Below are positions 18,242-29,500 of a stretch of 64,000 nucleotides of DNA, piece by piece (the first letter of the stretch is position 1; each line of letters begins with the position of its first letter). This DNA comes from Anaerocolumna chitinilytica (GTDB lineage: Bacteria > Bacillota > Clostridia > Lachnospirales > Lachnospiraceae). The position numbers and the translations under genes were made by a program. The notes under the pieces were generated by a model. It saw nothing but the letters and a program-made list of their open reading frames with translations. It had not been told where the DNA came from and made no database searches. The stretch spans positions 1,120,001 through 1,184,000 of the forward strand of contig NZ_AP023368.1 in NCBI RefSeq assembly GCF_014218355.1, in the 5' to 3' direction.

Positions 18242-19057
18242 ATGACAGTAAAGGAAGTAACCGACAGGATAATAAAAGCTTGTGCCGTCAAGCTGCCGTT
18301 TCCTCAGACCTGTGATATCCTTCATGCTGGTGATTACAGTTTGGAGGTTAAGAAGATAGGCGTCTGTTTTATGGCAGATATGGAGGTAATCCGTAAAGCA
18401 AAAGAAGAAGGAATCAATCTCATCATAACCCATGAACCTACTTACTACAGCAGCCTTGATGATTATAAGTGGCTCGAGGGAAATCCTGTGTATGAGGAGA
18501 AGAAAAAATTTCTGGAGGAAGCAGGCATCAGCATCTGGCGCTTTCATGATTATATGCACTGCTATCGTCCGGATTTGATTTATGAAGGCTGGAAGAAAGA
18601 AATGGACTGGGAAGGATATTTGGTTAAAAACGATGTGAGCGGTATGGATCATCATTTTTGTATCCCTGAAATAACCCTTGATAAACTGGTAGGATTCTTT
18701 AAGGAGAAGCTTTCCATGGATTCCATTCGTGTAATCGGAAATCCTTCCATGGTATGTAAGGATATAGGAGTCTTGGTAGGAGGCGGCAGCCTTGGGCTTG
18801 GGGATGAGAATATGCCTGCCAAGATGATCTCCAGAGATGATGTTGATACCCTGGTATGCGGTGAAATCCTTGAATGGACGACTCTTGCTTTTGTAAGGGA
18901 TGCCGTGATGCAGGGAAGAGAAAAGGCGGTTATTGTACTTGGTCATAACCGTACGGAAGAGGCCGGCATGAAACATTTACCCGTCTGGTTAAAGCAGGTG
19001 CTCCCGGAGTACAGCATTGATTTCATTCCATCCGGAGACCCGGTGGAATATCGGTAA
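18242..19057 (+). CDS. NIF3-like (DUF34) family protein with altered metal motif
   Basis: This soluble protein of 271 residues resembles the NIF3 / GTP cyclohydrolase I type 2-like family, which binds a dinuclear metal centre and whose physiological reaction is unsettled. The N-terminal block GVCFMADMEVIRKA and the block IITHEPTYY (residues 61-69) correspond to the first metal motif. The canonical second histidine of the usual HHP is Glu65 here. The C-terminal block GHNRTEEAG supplies His235 and Glu239. The YHLHNLD-like middle domain of long members is absent. It is 44 bases downstream of the esterase gene and may be cotranscribed with it. A link to sugar metabolism is not evident. Confidence 0.75.
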   Translation: MTVKEVTDRIIKACAVKLPFPQTCDILHAGDYSLEVKKIGVCFMADMEVIRKAKEEGINLIITHEPTYYSSLDDYKWLEGNPVYEEKKKFLEEAGISIWRFHDYMHCYRPDLIYEGWKKEMDWEGYLVKNDVSGMDHHFCIPEITLDKLVGFFKEKLSMDSIRVIGNPSMVCKDIGVLVGGGSLGLGDENMPAKMISRDDVDTLVCGEILEWTTLAFVRDAVMQGREKAVIVLGHNRTEEAGMKHLPVWLKQVLPEYSIDFIPSGDPVEYR

Positions 19058-19116
19058 TAAAAGTCGGCTGTTCTGCTTTAGTTTACCAGAATTTCATAAA
19101 GTTATACATTTGCAAA

Positions 19117-19170
19117 GAGGATTCTTTCTCTGCCCGGTATTACGAGGCAGGAAAAGAATCCTTATTTTAT
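19117..19170 (+). terminator. Rho-independent terminator
   Basis: A stem of roughly 17 bp (GAGGATTCTTT... paired with ...AAAGAATCCTT) with a loop of about 12 bases is followed by TTATTTTAT. It ends the transcription unit of the esterase and NIF3-like genes. Confidence 0.8.
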
Positions 19171-19229
19171 ACTATGGAAAAGTGGAGGATATTGCTATAC
19201 AATAGTCCTGTGATAAAAAAATCAAGAGT

Positions 19230-19260
19230 TTGACATAATCCTGAAAGGCTTGTATATAAT
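19230..19260 (+). promoter_or_regulatory. Sigma-A-type promoter of SpoIID-domain gene
   Basis: TTGACA at 19230-19235 is followed after 17 bases by TATATA (19253-19258), overlapping TATAAT at 19255-19260 (19-base spacing). It lies about 60 bases before the chosen ATG and just after a terminator. Confidence 0.7.
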
Positions 19261-19317
19261 GTAATACAAGCCTGCTTGGAGCAAACAAGCAATATCAGCA
19301 CAGGAATGGGGAATGAC

Positions 19318-21723
19318 ATGAAGAAAAAGCTGTGGCTGTTAGGCATATGTGCAGCCGCCTTGGTAATTATATTTGTAGGAAGTGTAATTAAAAAATCATC
19401 GGAAAATACATACAATTCAGATAAAAAGAGTGAACAGGCAGACATCATACCAAGAGACGGGGAAACGATGAAAGAAGAGGAGGCGTTAAAGCTTCTGTCC
19501 TATCTTGGCATTGATAAGGACAAACTCCTTGGAGAAGGGGAAGCTTCCGGCGTATTAACTTTTGGAAAGGCAAGCTCCTATCTTAAGGATATTGCAGGTA
19601 CACTGGATATTAAGGAAGAAGAAATAACGGATAAACTATCCTTTCCGCTAATAACGGAAGAGGCTGATAAGGCCATCCTTACGGCTGAATTCCTTGAACT
19701 CTATGAAGCACTGCTGAATAGCATTCCAAAGGAGAAGAGGACCATATCAGAAGAAAGCTTATATATACTGGCAGGAAGTGTAGTTGATGATCGGACCGTT
19801 GCGGTGACCGATGGAGGGAACTTCTCCTGTAATAATATAGTAAGTTATGAAGAATTTTATCAGAAGGATAAGTTAAGCGGAAGTAAAAAAGCGGTCTCAC
19901 TTACCTTTCAACCGAAAGATTATGAAGATAAAAGTGTTACGGCCTACATAAAGGGAAATGAAATTATTTATATAAAAGGTGTTTCAGAGGAAGAGACACT
20001 GCTGTCCAATCTGTGGATTGTTGACGGGAAGGATACCACAGTAAAGACTTTTATTAACGGTATCACAAAGGAATTCAAGACAGAATATCCATTGTCTGAA
20101 GAGATTGGAAAGACTGTCTGTGATATTACGGTAAAGGACAAAAAAATCATAAAGATTACCATGAAACCGGACACTATCACCGGTAAGGTACTTTCTGCAG
20201 GAAAATCATCCATAGAAATTCAGGGTTATGGCAAGGTTGCGCTGGAAGATAACTACCGTATCTATAAGATATACGATGAGCTGGCGATGGAAGTAACAAA
20301 CAGTATCCTGGTAGGTTACAGTACAACAGAATTTGTTGTAGCAAATGGTAAGATAGCGGCAGCCCTTATTACAGCACCAATTAAGGCAGAGAATATCAGA
20401 GTTCTGATTAAGACCGATAATTTTTCCGGTATGCTGCATGATAAGGTGGTTTTAACCGCAAATAAAGATTTTACTGTAACTGCAGGAAAGATTGTAAAAA
20501 AACATAAAGCCGGAGATAAAGTAACCATCAACCCGACCAATTCACTGTTTAAGGAAGGACGGCTTCGGATTGAAACGAAAGGTGAGAACGGCAAGATTAC
20601 ACTATTGTCGGTACTGCGCCAGGGAGAGAATCCGAAGTACCGGGGAGTTATTGAGGTTGCCAAGGAAGAGGGAGGACTTACGATTGTCAACGAACTGTCG
20701 CTGGAGGAATACCTCTATGCGGTGGTGCCAAGTGAGATGCCTACTTCTTATAACATGGAAGCCTTGAAGGCTCAGGCAGTCTGTGCCAGAAGCTATGCTT
20801 ATAACCAGCTTATGGAAGGTGCTTTAAGCGAATATGGAGCCCATGTGGATGACAGTGTAAATTATCAGGTATATAATAATCTGCCGGAAAATGAGCAGTC
20901 AATTTTAGCGGTAAAGGACACTTACGGAAAAGTATTAAAATATCAAGGTAATGTTATTAATGCGTACTATTTCTCCACTTCCTGGGGGTATACGGCATCT
21001 ATAAACGATGTATGGGCGGGTGATACCACTGTACCTTACCTGGTAGGGAAAGCTCAGGCAGTGTATGATTTGGTGAATCAAAAAGCAGTGTATGCTGCAT
21101 CATTCCATCCTGACACCGTAGATTATTCCGGAGAAACGGCCTTTCGAAGCTTCCTTGAGAAGCCGGATTATAAAACCTATGACAGTGAATTTCCATGGTA
21201 TCGCTGGAGTACCACTCTTACCTGGAAAGAGCTTACTGAGATCATCAATAGAAATCTCAGCAGCCGTTACACTGCAAATCCATCCTTTATACTTACCTTG
21301 ACGGGAGGCAGCCTTTCCGATAAACCGGTATTTGAAAGCAAAGAAATCAGTACCATTGGGGATTTAAAAGACATAAAGGTAGCCACCAGAGAAAAGAGCG
21401 GTGTGGTTTCAAAACTTTATCTAATTGGAAGCAAAGCTACGATATCGGTTCAGAATGAATATAATATACGAAGTCTGTTAGCCTCCGGAACCACAAAGAT
21501 TAAAAGAGGGGATGGCAGTACGGTTTCCAGCTTGAATCTTTTGCCCAGCGCGTATATTTGTTTTAATAAAGGAGAGAAGAGCTTAACTATAAAGGGCGGC
21601 GGTTATGGTCACGGAATAGGTATGAGCCAGAATGGTGCAAAAGCAATGGCGGATTCAGGTAAGACCTTTGACATTATCTTAAAACACTACTATACCGGTG
21701 TGGATATTGGATTTATATATTAA
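19318..21723 (+). CDS. SpoIID/LytB domain-containing protein
   Basis: This is a membrane-anchored, cell-wall-facing protein of about 801 residues. A single N-terminal helix (about residues 5-22) anchors it. A long region of unknown fold (about 40-420) precedes the SpoIID/LytB domain. The latter has YLYAVVPSEMP with Glu473 in the position of the catalytic glutamate of SpoIID lytic transglycosylases, then ALKAQAVCARSYA, and near the C-terminus GGGYGHGIGMSQNGA. Those proteins cleave denuded peptidoglycan glycan strands. At 801 residues it is much longer than SpoIID itself (about 340), so it is probably a LytB-like wall-remodelling factor rather than the engulfment protein. ATG 19318 is favoured by GGGGAA upstream and by the signal anchor that follows. 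Confidence 0.85.
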   Translation: MKKKLWLLGICAAALVIIFVGSVIKKSSENTYNSDKKSEQADIIPRDGETMKEEEALKLLSYLGIDKDKLLGEGEASGVLTFGKASSYLKDIAGTLDIKEEEITDKLSFPLITEEADKAILTAEFLELYEALLNSIPKEKRTISEESLYILAGSVVDDRTVAVTDGGNFSCNNIVSYEEFYQKDKLSGSKKAVSLTFQPKDYEDKSVTAYIKGNEIIYIKGVSEEETLLSNLWIVDGKDTTVKTFINGITKEFKTEYPLSEEIGKTVCDITVKDKKIIKITMKPDTITGKVLSAGKSSIEIQGYGKVALEDNYRIYKIYDELAMEVTNSILVGYSTTEFVVANGKIAAALITAPIKAENIRVLIKTDNFSGMLHDKVVLTANKDFTVTAGKIVKKHKAGDKVTINPTNSLFKEGRLRIETKGENGKITLLSVLRQGENPKYRGVIEVAKEEGGLTIVNELSLEEYLYAVVPSEMPTSYNMEALKAQAVCARSYAYNQLMEGALSEYGAHVDDSVNYQVYNNLPENEQSILAVKDTYGKVLKYQGNVINAYYFSTSWGYTASINDVWAGDTTVPYLVGKAQAVYDLVNQKAVYAASFHPDTVDYSGETAFRSFLEKPDYKTYDSEFPWYRWSTTLTWKELTEIINRNLSSRYTANPSFILTLTGGSLSDKPVFESKEISTIGDLKDIKVATREKSGVVSKLYLIGSKATISVQNEYNIRSLLASGTTKIKRGDGSTVSSLNLLPSAYICFNKGEKSLTIKGGGYGHGIGMSQNGAKAMADSGKTFDIILKHYYTGVDIGFIY

Positions 21724-21844
21724 AGGGTATGAGCATCAAAAGGTTGAAATTTATAGTATCATGAGTCCTGCTTCAGAACCTATTTTAAAGACTATACAGG
21801 ATATGACACAAGTAACAAATGAAAAACAGATAGATCAGGTTAAC

Positions 21845-21949
21845 AAACAAAAGAGCAGTAGGATTTGAAATGATTCACCTAAAGTAGTTTTTGGTTATTT
21901 ACCACGTCTACTTTAGAGAAATCATATCAATCAGGCTGCTCTTGTTTTA
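21845..21949. terminator. Bidirectional terminator-like inverted repeat between convergent genes
   Basis: An imperfect long inverted repeat joins ACAAAAGAGCAG (near 21847) to CTGCTCTTGTTT (near 21936), with an inner pair CTAAAGTAG/CTACTTTAG and ATGATT/AATCAT. It lies between the SpoIID-domain gene and the oppositely oriented YihY gene. It ends in CTTGTTTTAT on one side and in a T-rich complement on the other, as expected for a terminator used from both sides. Confidence 0.7.
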
Positions 21950-21962
21950 TGATCAATTCATG

Positions 21963-22919
21963 TTATTTCTTTGATGATTTGTCTGGGATATTTCCTTTCT
22001 TTGGATGTTCCTGCATATATATTTGATCTGCTGCCTTTTTCTTCTCCAGGCTGATCTCTTTTCTGTGGCTGAATAAATATTTCATATAATAAACCAGATC
22101 ACCGGAGGATAATACGGTATTTATCTCACCTCCGATAAAGAGAATGTGCATAATAAAGTAAAACCACAGCATGAAAAGCACGATAGCAGTAAGGCTGCCA
22201 TAGGTCTTGGAATAATTACTCATATTATCAATATAAAAGGAATAAAGGTAAGAAAAGCCCATCCAGCCGATAGCGGCAATTAAAGCCCCGGGAAATTCCC
22301 GGTATAGCTTGGTGGAACGATTGGGAATCACCATATATACCATAAGGAAAAAGGAGGTCAGGATTAAAAGACCTGCAATGGTACGAATACTGATAATAAC
22401 CAAAGCCAGATGTGAGAGTACCGGGATTTTTTGAATGACCCAGTGATAGAGCTGATTACCGAATACCAGTATGGAGATGCTCACAATCAGGATTATGGAA
22501 AAGGCCAGGGTATAAAAGGCGGAGATAATTCTTAAAAGGAAGCTGTTTCTGCTCTCTCTTATGCCGTAAACGGCATTCAGACCCTTTACAATACCAAGGA
22601 TTCCCCTGGAAGCTGCCCAAAGTGCAGAGATTGCTGCTGTTACAGAGATAAGGGTTCCGGAGTCGTTGGCATAGATTTCATTTACCACACCGATAACCAT
22701 CTGATCGATACTGTCCGGGAATAATTGATAGATAGCATTCTTAAACACATTAGGGTCAATGGAAAAATACTGTATTAAGGTTAAGAACAGCATGAAGAAA
22801 GGGAAAAAGGAGATAATTACAAAAAAAGCTGCCTGTGCTGAGAAAGCAGCTATATTATCTTCTTTCACCTTTCTCCCGAAAGCTCGTATTATTTTATAAA
22901 TTGATATGATAATGTTCAT
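21963..22919 (-). CDS. YihY/BrkB family membrane protein
   Basis: This integral membrane protein of 318 residues is encoded on the minus strand. Hydrophobic segments lie at about residues 30-55, 93-112, 135-160, 175-205, 212-235 and 240-265, which gives the six-helix layout of the YihY/BrkB family. Conserved family sequences include AAFSAQAAFFVIISFFPF near the N-terminus and TYGSLTAIVLFMLWFYF near residue 240. The C-terminal tail is basic and cytoplasmic. The family was once called RNase BN, but that is incorrect. No transport substrate is established. GAGGT precedes the ATG on the minus strand. It is a single-gene unit convergent to its left neighbour. Confidence 0.92.
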   Translation of the reverse strand: MNIIISIYKIIRAFGRKVKEDNIAAFSAQAAFFVIISFFPFFMLFLTLIQYFSIDPNVFKNAIYQLFPDSIDQMVIGVVNEIYANDSGTLISVTAAISALWAASRGILGIVKGLNAVYGIRESRNSFLLRIISAFYTLAFSIILIVSISILVFGNQLYHWVIQKIPVLSHLALVIISIRTIAGLLILTSFFLMVYMVIPNRSTKLYREFPGALIAAIGWMGFSYLYSFYIDNMSNYSKTYGSLTAIVLFMLWFYFIMHILFIGGEINTVLSSGDLVYYMKYLFSHRKEISLEKKKAADQIYMQEHPKKGNIPDKSSKK

Positions 22920-23513
22920 CGTTACCTCGTAAAAGGCACCAAAAGGTGCTTATGTACAGTTTATTATATGCGTATGTTTAGGAACATTATACCATCTTAA
23001 ATTGGTAAGTACAACCAAGATAAGGTTAGTTTATGTGTTATAAATGGCTGTTAATTATAAAGGATGAGATGAAGCTGAAGGAAATGAGGAAATAATGATT
23101 TAACTTCTGGATATTATTAGGGCCCTGATAGGGTGTTAGCGAACAAAGGGGACAAGTTCCTTGTTTGATATATATTAGTCATTATGGAATATGTACAAGC
23201 ATATAATAGTATTATGGGAAAATTTACAAAAACTAAAAACTTACTTAAAAGTAATAAGCTAATATGATATCTAATGTATCGAAAGCATTACAAAAGAAGA
23301 GAAAAAGCTTTTAGATTAAAGTAAATTTAAAGACAAGCATTAAAATATTAGATTTGTGGACCTCAACAAGCCTTGAGGCGAAAGAAATCTTTTATTTATA
23401 GAAATCCTATCAATACTTAAATGCTGTGAAGATATTATGTTAAAAGAAGGAATTTTCTAAGCTTTTACAAATGATATATTTCACGAATAATTATCAAAGT
23501 TGGAGGAGAGGGA
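22920..23513. other. Gene-free AT-rich interval
   Basis: About 590 bases contain no convincing gene. The left end holds a small hairpin (GGCACC/GGTGCC) and the minus-strand promoter of the YihY gene. The middle has weak hairpins, AACAAAGGGGA... near 23143 and CCTCAA/TTGAGG near 23362. The right end gives a GGAGGAGAGGG ribosome-binding site for the 2017-residue protein. I matched no known riboswitch consensus. It is probably a long regulatory leader or decayed sequence. Confidence 0.5.
22986..23014 (-). promoter_or_regulatory. Promoter of yihY-like gene (minus strand)
   Basis: Read on the minus strand, TTGTAC (complement of 23009-23014) and TATAAT (complement of 22986-22991) are separated by exactly 17 bases and face the YihY-family gene, about 65 bases from its start. 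Confidence 0.65.
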
Positions 23514-26500
23514 ATGAAAAAGAAGTTAAAGCGGTATTTGGCAGTGCTGTTAAGTATCATAATGGTATTTTCAGTAGGTCCTGTCAATGTGAAGGTAGCA
23601 GCGGCTACCGGTACTTTCATTAAAGTCAATAGTGAAAGTGAACTAACTAGCGGCAAGTACATAATGATAGCAGGTACTGAGTATGCAGCAAGTATTTATG
23701 ATGGTACAAAAACCCTTAAATGGACGTCTGTTAAGAATGATACTGGAACATTAACAAACCCTGAAAGTAGTACAATCTGGGATCTTTCTGTTTCGAGTAA
23801 TAGTGTTGTCCTGACCGACCCTAATGGGGTAGCTATTGTAGCAGGCTCCAATGCAATTGCAAAAGGTTCATCCCCTTGGGTAGAAAGTTTTATAGATGGT
23901 ACCTTTACTTTTTCTCAGAATATAAGCGGGGTTAATAATTACTTAGCTTATAATACAACAATTCAAGGTGGAGGCTTTAGAGCTTATAAAGATACTACGG
24001 TAAATTCAGGATCCAATTATTATATAAAATTTACCCTTTATAAATTAGATGAAAGCATTCCCTCCGGTCCGGCGAAAGCAGCCCCGCCTCAGGCAAGTCC
24101 TGCCTCCGGTACCGTTGTTTCCGGAACAGCTATCACACTTGCCAGTGCGGTATCCGGAGCAGCTATTCAGTATACGACGGTATCCTCTTCCGATACATGG
24201 ACGGATTATACCAGCCCAATCCCAATTACACAGGATACTACTATCTATGCTAAAACACTGGGAGATAGTTCGGGTGCCGATGCATATACCGAGAGCGATG
24301 TTGTAGAATACCATTACACCATTGCAAAGGAACCGGATACAGAGCCAACCTTGAAAGATCCTATTACCACGATGCCGGATGGTGCGGTAAGTATTAAGGA
24401 TGTGCTGGCAAATACAACTGCCACAGATACTAATTCTGCTCAGAATTTTACAACGGTAGGGCAGCTCGTATATCAGTATGGAAGTAAAGGTTCCATTGAC
24501 TCCGCTATTTTAGAAGATGTAATCGACGGTCAGATATATGCCTTGCAGGTATACCAAGTCGGTGGTCTGTCCTATAATACCGGTGATATTATTAAGATCA
24601 GCGGTAAAGTATATAAACGTTACGGTGTGGTTCAGCTGACAAGTCCCGCTGCGGAAGTGATTACAAAGGCAGCTGATGCGTCTACTGTAATTCAGCCTCA
24701 GAAATTCGAATCCTTTGACGGGGTAAAGGCTGCAAAAGATTACCTGCTTTCCGAATATATATACATAAAAGATGTAACTCTTGGAACATATAGCACCTCT
24801 AATACGATATTAACGGATAAAAACGGTGTTACAATGACACTGTATCAGGGAGCACCTTATCCCACCGGTGTAGAGGCCGGTGAAAAAGTGGACTTGTATG
24901 CGGTGCTTTCTGCTTACAACACATCAGAGCAGCTTCGAACCGGAACCTCTGCGGATTATGTTGTCACCAATGATACCAAAGCTCCTGTTCTTACCCTGCC
25001 GGTTTTTGAGAATGCAGCGATAGGAAAGGATTACAAAATATCTGTGACCATAACGGATAATGTAGGTGTCTCCAAAGCAACGTTAACCTATACGATTAAT
25101 GGAACATCCAAGGAGCTTGAACTACAGCAAAATACCTCTGATAAGACTAAGTGGGAAGCGACAATACCGGGAGAGGTTCTCACGTCAGATGTTGCAAACT
25201 TTACAATCAGTATAAAAGCAATAGATCAAACCGGTAATTCAGTAACAAGTGATGCAAAGCAAATTCTAATAAGTGATGAACCCCAGGTTGCCGCTGTCAC
25301 ACCCTTAAGAGGTGCTAAAACCGGTGATGATAAGAAGCCTTTGATAAGTGTGACCGCAACGAATCTTGGAACGAATCCGAACGCTAAGCTTACTCTAAAA
25401 GCAGGGGAAAAAGGTATATTAGATGCTGTTCCAATGGGGTATAAAGAAGGAGTTTTCTCTTATACACCAGCTGTAGACTTGGCAGATGGTCATTATACTG
25501 CATCCGTAATAATTACTCGTGAAGATGGTAAATACATAACCTATGAATGGTCCTTTACCGTAGGGACACCTAAGTATAGCCTGTACTTCGGCCAGCTGCA
25601 TAGCCATACTACATATTCAGACGGTTCCGGTTCACTGGATGATGCGCTTGCCTATGTAAACAGTATAAGCAAAAGCGATAATGTAGATTTCGTTGCAGTT
25701 ACGGACCACTCCAATTATTTTGATACACCTGCTGCTGCAAATCCTGAAACTTCGTTATATGACAAGAGTCTTATGACTCCTGAGAGCCAGAAGATATGGA
25801 AGGAATACAAGAGTAAAGTTGACGCCTACAATGCTTCTTCCACCAACAGAGGAGTAATTGCTCTGGCTGGATTTGAAATGACCTGGTCCGGCGGGCCGGG
25901 ACATATTAACACCTGGAATACAGATGGCATTGTCAGCCGTAACAATACAACTTTAAATAACAAGTCAAACGATGCCGGTCTGAAAGCTTATTACACCCTG
26001 CTTAGTAAACCGGAGGGAGCAGCTACTGTCAGCCAGTTTAACCACCCTGGTAAGACCTTTGGCACTTTCAGTGATTTTGCTTACTGGGATCCAACCATTG
26101 ACTCCCGTATTACTTTAGTGGAAGTTGGTAACGGAGAAGGCGCAATCGGAAGCGGCGGATATTTCCCTTCCTATAATTATTACACAATGGCACTGGATAA
26201 GGGCTGGCATGTGGCACCTACCAATAACCAGGATAACCATAAGGGTAAATGGGGAAATGCCAATGATGCCAGAGATGTTATCATAACGGATGATTTTACG
26301 GAACAGGGAATTTATAATGCATTAAAAGAACGACGTGTATATGCTTCAGAAGATAACAACCTGGAAATTACCTATACGTTGAATGATGAATTGATGGGAA
26401 CGATTATAAAAGATGTACCGGACAGCTTAAATTTGCAGGTAATGCTGAGCGACCCGGGAGCGAAAGATAAAGATGGTAATATAGTAGAAGATAACATCCA

Positions 26501-29500
26501 AAAAGCAGAGGTTGTAGCAAACAGCGGGAGGGTTGTTTATACCTGGGATGTAAACGCTCAGAGTAAAGAGCTGAGTGTGACCTTGAAACCCGATTACAGC
26601 TATTACTACATCCGAATAACGGAAAAAGACGGAGACCTGGCAGTAACAGCTCCGGTATGGGTTGGCAATACAAAATTACTTGGAATTTCGAATGTAGAAA
26701 GCAGTACCAGTACACCGGTTACCGGGGAGAAGCTGACAGTAAAGACAACACTCTTTAACAGCGAGTCCTCCGATGCTGCGGTGAAATCCTTGACCTACAA
26801 GCTGGATGGCACTGTTATAGGGCAGGTAACCAATGCAGGAAGTGTTGCAAAAGGTACCAGTACGGTATTAAATTATGACTTTACTCCCTCTGTGGCGAAA
26901 GTACAAACAATAACGGCGGAAGCAGTGCTAACCATAGACGGAAAGGATTACAGCTTTACAAAGGATCTTACCTTAGACGTTGCAGATGTGAATAAGTTAG
27001 TGTACATCGGAATTGACGGAAGTCATCACAATGAATATGTAGCTGGAAATTATAAAGATTCCATGGGCAATTTCAGTTCCCTTGCCGCAAAAAGTAATGT
27101 AAGATGTGTTATTCTAAATACCAGCGAAGACTTGATAAATGCAGCAAAAAATGAAAGCGGCAAATATAAGATGCTGATTTTAACAGCACCAAGCCGCCGA
27201 AATGGTATTGCCTTAAGAGAACCCTATGATACTTATTCAGATGCAGAAATTGCTGCAATAAAAAGCTTCTCGGAAGCGGGAGGAAGCTTACTTCTCTGCG
27301 GATGGTCGGATTTGTATGAAAGCTATAAAGCATTTCCGGCACAGGATCATATGGCTGCACAGCAGAATAAGATGTTGGAAGCTATCGGCTCATCCTTACG
27401 TATTGCAGACGGAGGAGCTTACGATGATGTGTTAAATGCAGGTGGTAGTGAAGCGAATAAAGCGAGACTTTACCTGACTACTTATAATTTTAATAATCCT
27501 TTGACAAAGGATATTGTATACGATGCAGAGCATCCTAATGACATTAAATACACACAACGATTCAGTCAATACGGGGGCAGCACTGTGTATGCAGTGGATA
27601 AAGACGGAAAACCCGTTAATACATTACCATCCAATGTGTCTCCCATTGTATATGGACATAGTTCTACCTATTCTAAAGATTGCGATAATGACGGTCTTGG
27701 AACAGAGGTACCAAAATATGAATACGCAAAAGAGGATAAAAGGTTAATGGTGCTTGCAAATGAGACTGTCACCCACGCCAATGGTACACAATCACTGGTA
27801 ATTGCTGATGGAGCGGCATTTATGAGTAATTTTGAAATCCAGGCCGGCAGCAGTGATGTAGACTCTAATGCTGAGCTTACTTACTCAAATTATACGATAC
27901 TGCAAAATCTGATTCAGTATGTAAATCCTGTACGTATAGATAAAATTGCGGATGTGCAGAATCAAGCACAGGAAGGTGTAAAATATACGGTAGAAGGTAT
28001 TGTTACCTCCAACGCATCCGGCTATGATAAGTCCACAGCGTTCTATGATTGTATTTACCTGCAGGATGAAACCGCCGGTATTAATGCTTTCCCGGTATCC
28101 GGTAACTTTAAAGCCGGACAAAAGGTTCGCATAACCGGAACAACTTCTTCTTATCTGGGAGAACGGCAGCTAAAGGTAAGTAACATTTCCTTGATTGACA
28201 GTAATATTGCCAAGGTAGAACCCAAGGCAGTAACTGCAAAGCAAATCAATGATAAGACATACCTGGGAAGTCTCGTAAAGCTGTCTGGAATAATAACAGA
28301 TATTGAATTTGCTAACGGAGCTGTTCAGACAATTCTTGTGCAGGATAATGCCGGGGATACCGCCAGAATCTTTATAGATGGCTATATTACTACAGGTAAA
28401 GAAATTAAAAATCTTTCCATTGGAAATTGGATTACAGCGACGGGGCTATCTTCTTATGATGATGCGTTTAAAGGTCCGGCAGCACGTATCCGTATTAGAG
28501 ACCGTGAAGATATTATATGCACTGTCAGAGATTCCTCAGGCGGGCCAGTGAGTACACCAACTCCGACCCCCACCCCGACTCCAACCCAGGAGGGTAAAAA
28601 TGTAATAAAGATAGATAAGCCTGTGAGCAGCGTAGTGAACGGAAAAGCAAGTATTAAAATTGAAATCAGCAAAGAATTGTTGGCAGAAACGGCAAAGGAA
28701 GGCGGTTCCAATCTTACACTTTCTCTGGATAAAGATTCACTTAAAATCCTAACGGATAAGCCGGTCAAGAAAGGGATTGCTATCGATCTGGTAATACCTG
28801 AAGTAAAAGATGCGGCAGTAAATGCAATAGAATTAAAGACAGATGCTCTTCTTTTGGTAAAGAAATCCGGTCAAAGCCTTACTCTTCATATCCAGAATGG
28901 AACTGCTGCAGGATATACAGTTGGTATCCCGGCTTCTGAATTTAAAAAAGTTACGGCAGATTCAAAAGCTTTGAATCTAGCGGTTAAACTGGTAAAAGAT
29001 ATAACTGCAGCAAAGAATTCTTCCGGGGTTCTTTCCCTTGGCACAGAGGGAAATCTGCCAATTGGTTTGGTGGTTACAGTACCGGTTGTTAGTGCACTGC
29101 CCTTGCAGCCTGGCAATCAGGTATACCTCTATTATAAGAACAGCAGAACCGGTACCTTAGAAGAAGTACCGAATAACAAGCAGATGGTAGCAGAGGATGG
29201 CAGCTTAAGGCTATCTACTTTAAGCGGAGGAACCTTCGTAATATGTACGGAGCCGGCAGAAGAGGCGGTTACATTAATTGACAGAGCAACCGTATCTGTA
29301 GGAACATCCCTGGTGATTGGGAAAAAGCTAAGAATTAAGGTAGATCTTCCCAAGGAATTAGCAAAGGTTACTGCATTTACAAAAGGTGATCCGGTTGGTC
29401 AGGAAGAGGTTAAGGTGACCTTTTCAGTTAGTGATAATTCAATAGCTGCTGTATCAGGTAATGGAATGATTACCGGCAAAAAGAAGGGAATTGTTAAGCT

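Noticed and set aside
23100..23400. Riboswitch upstream of the 2017-residue exoprotein
   Set aside because: Weak hairpins exist, but no consensus of a known class (c-di-GMP, purine, glycine, SAM, cobalamin) could be matched.
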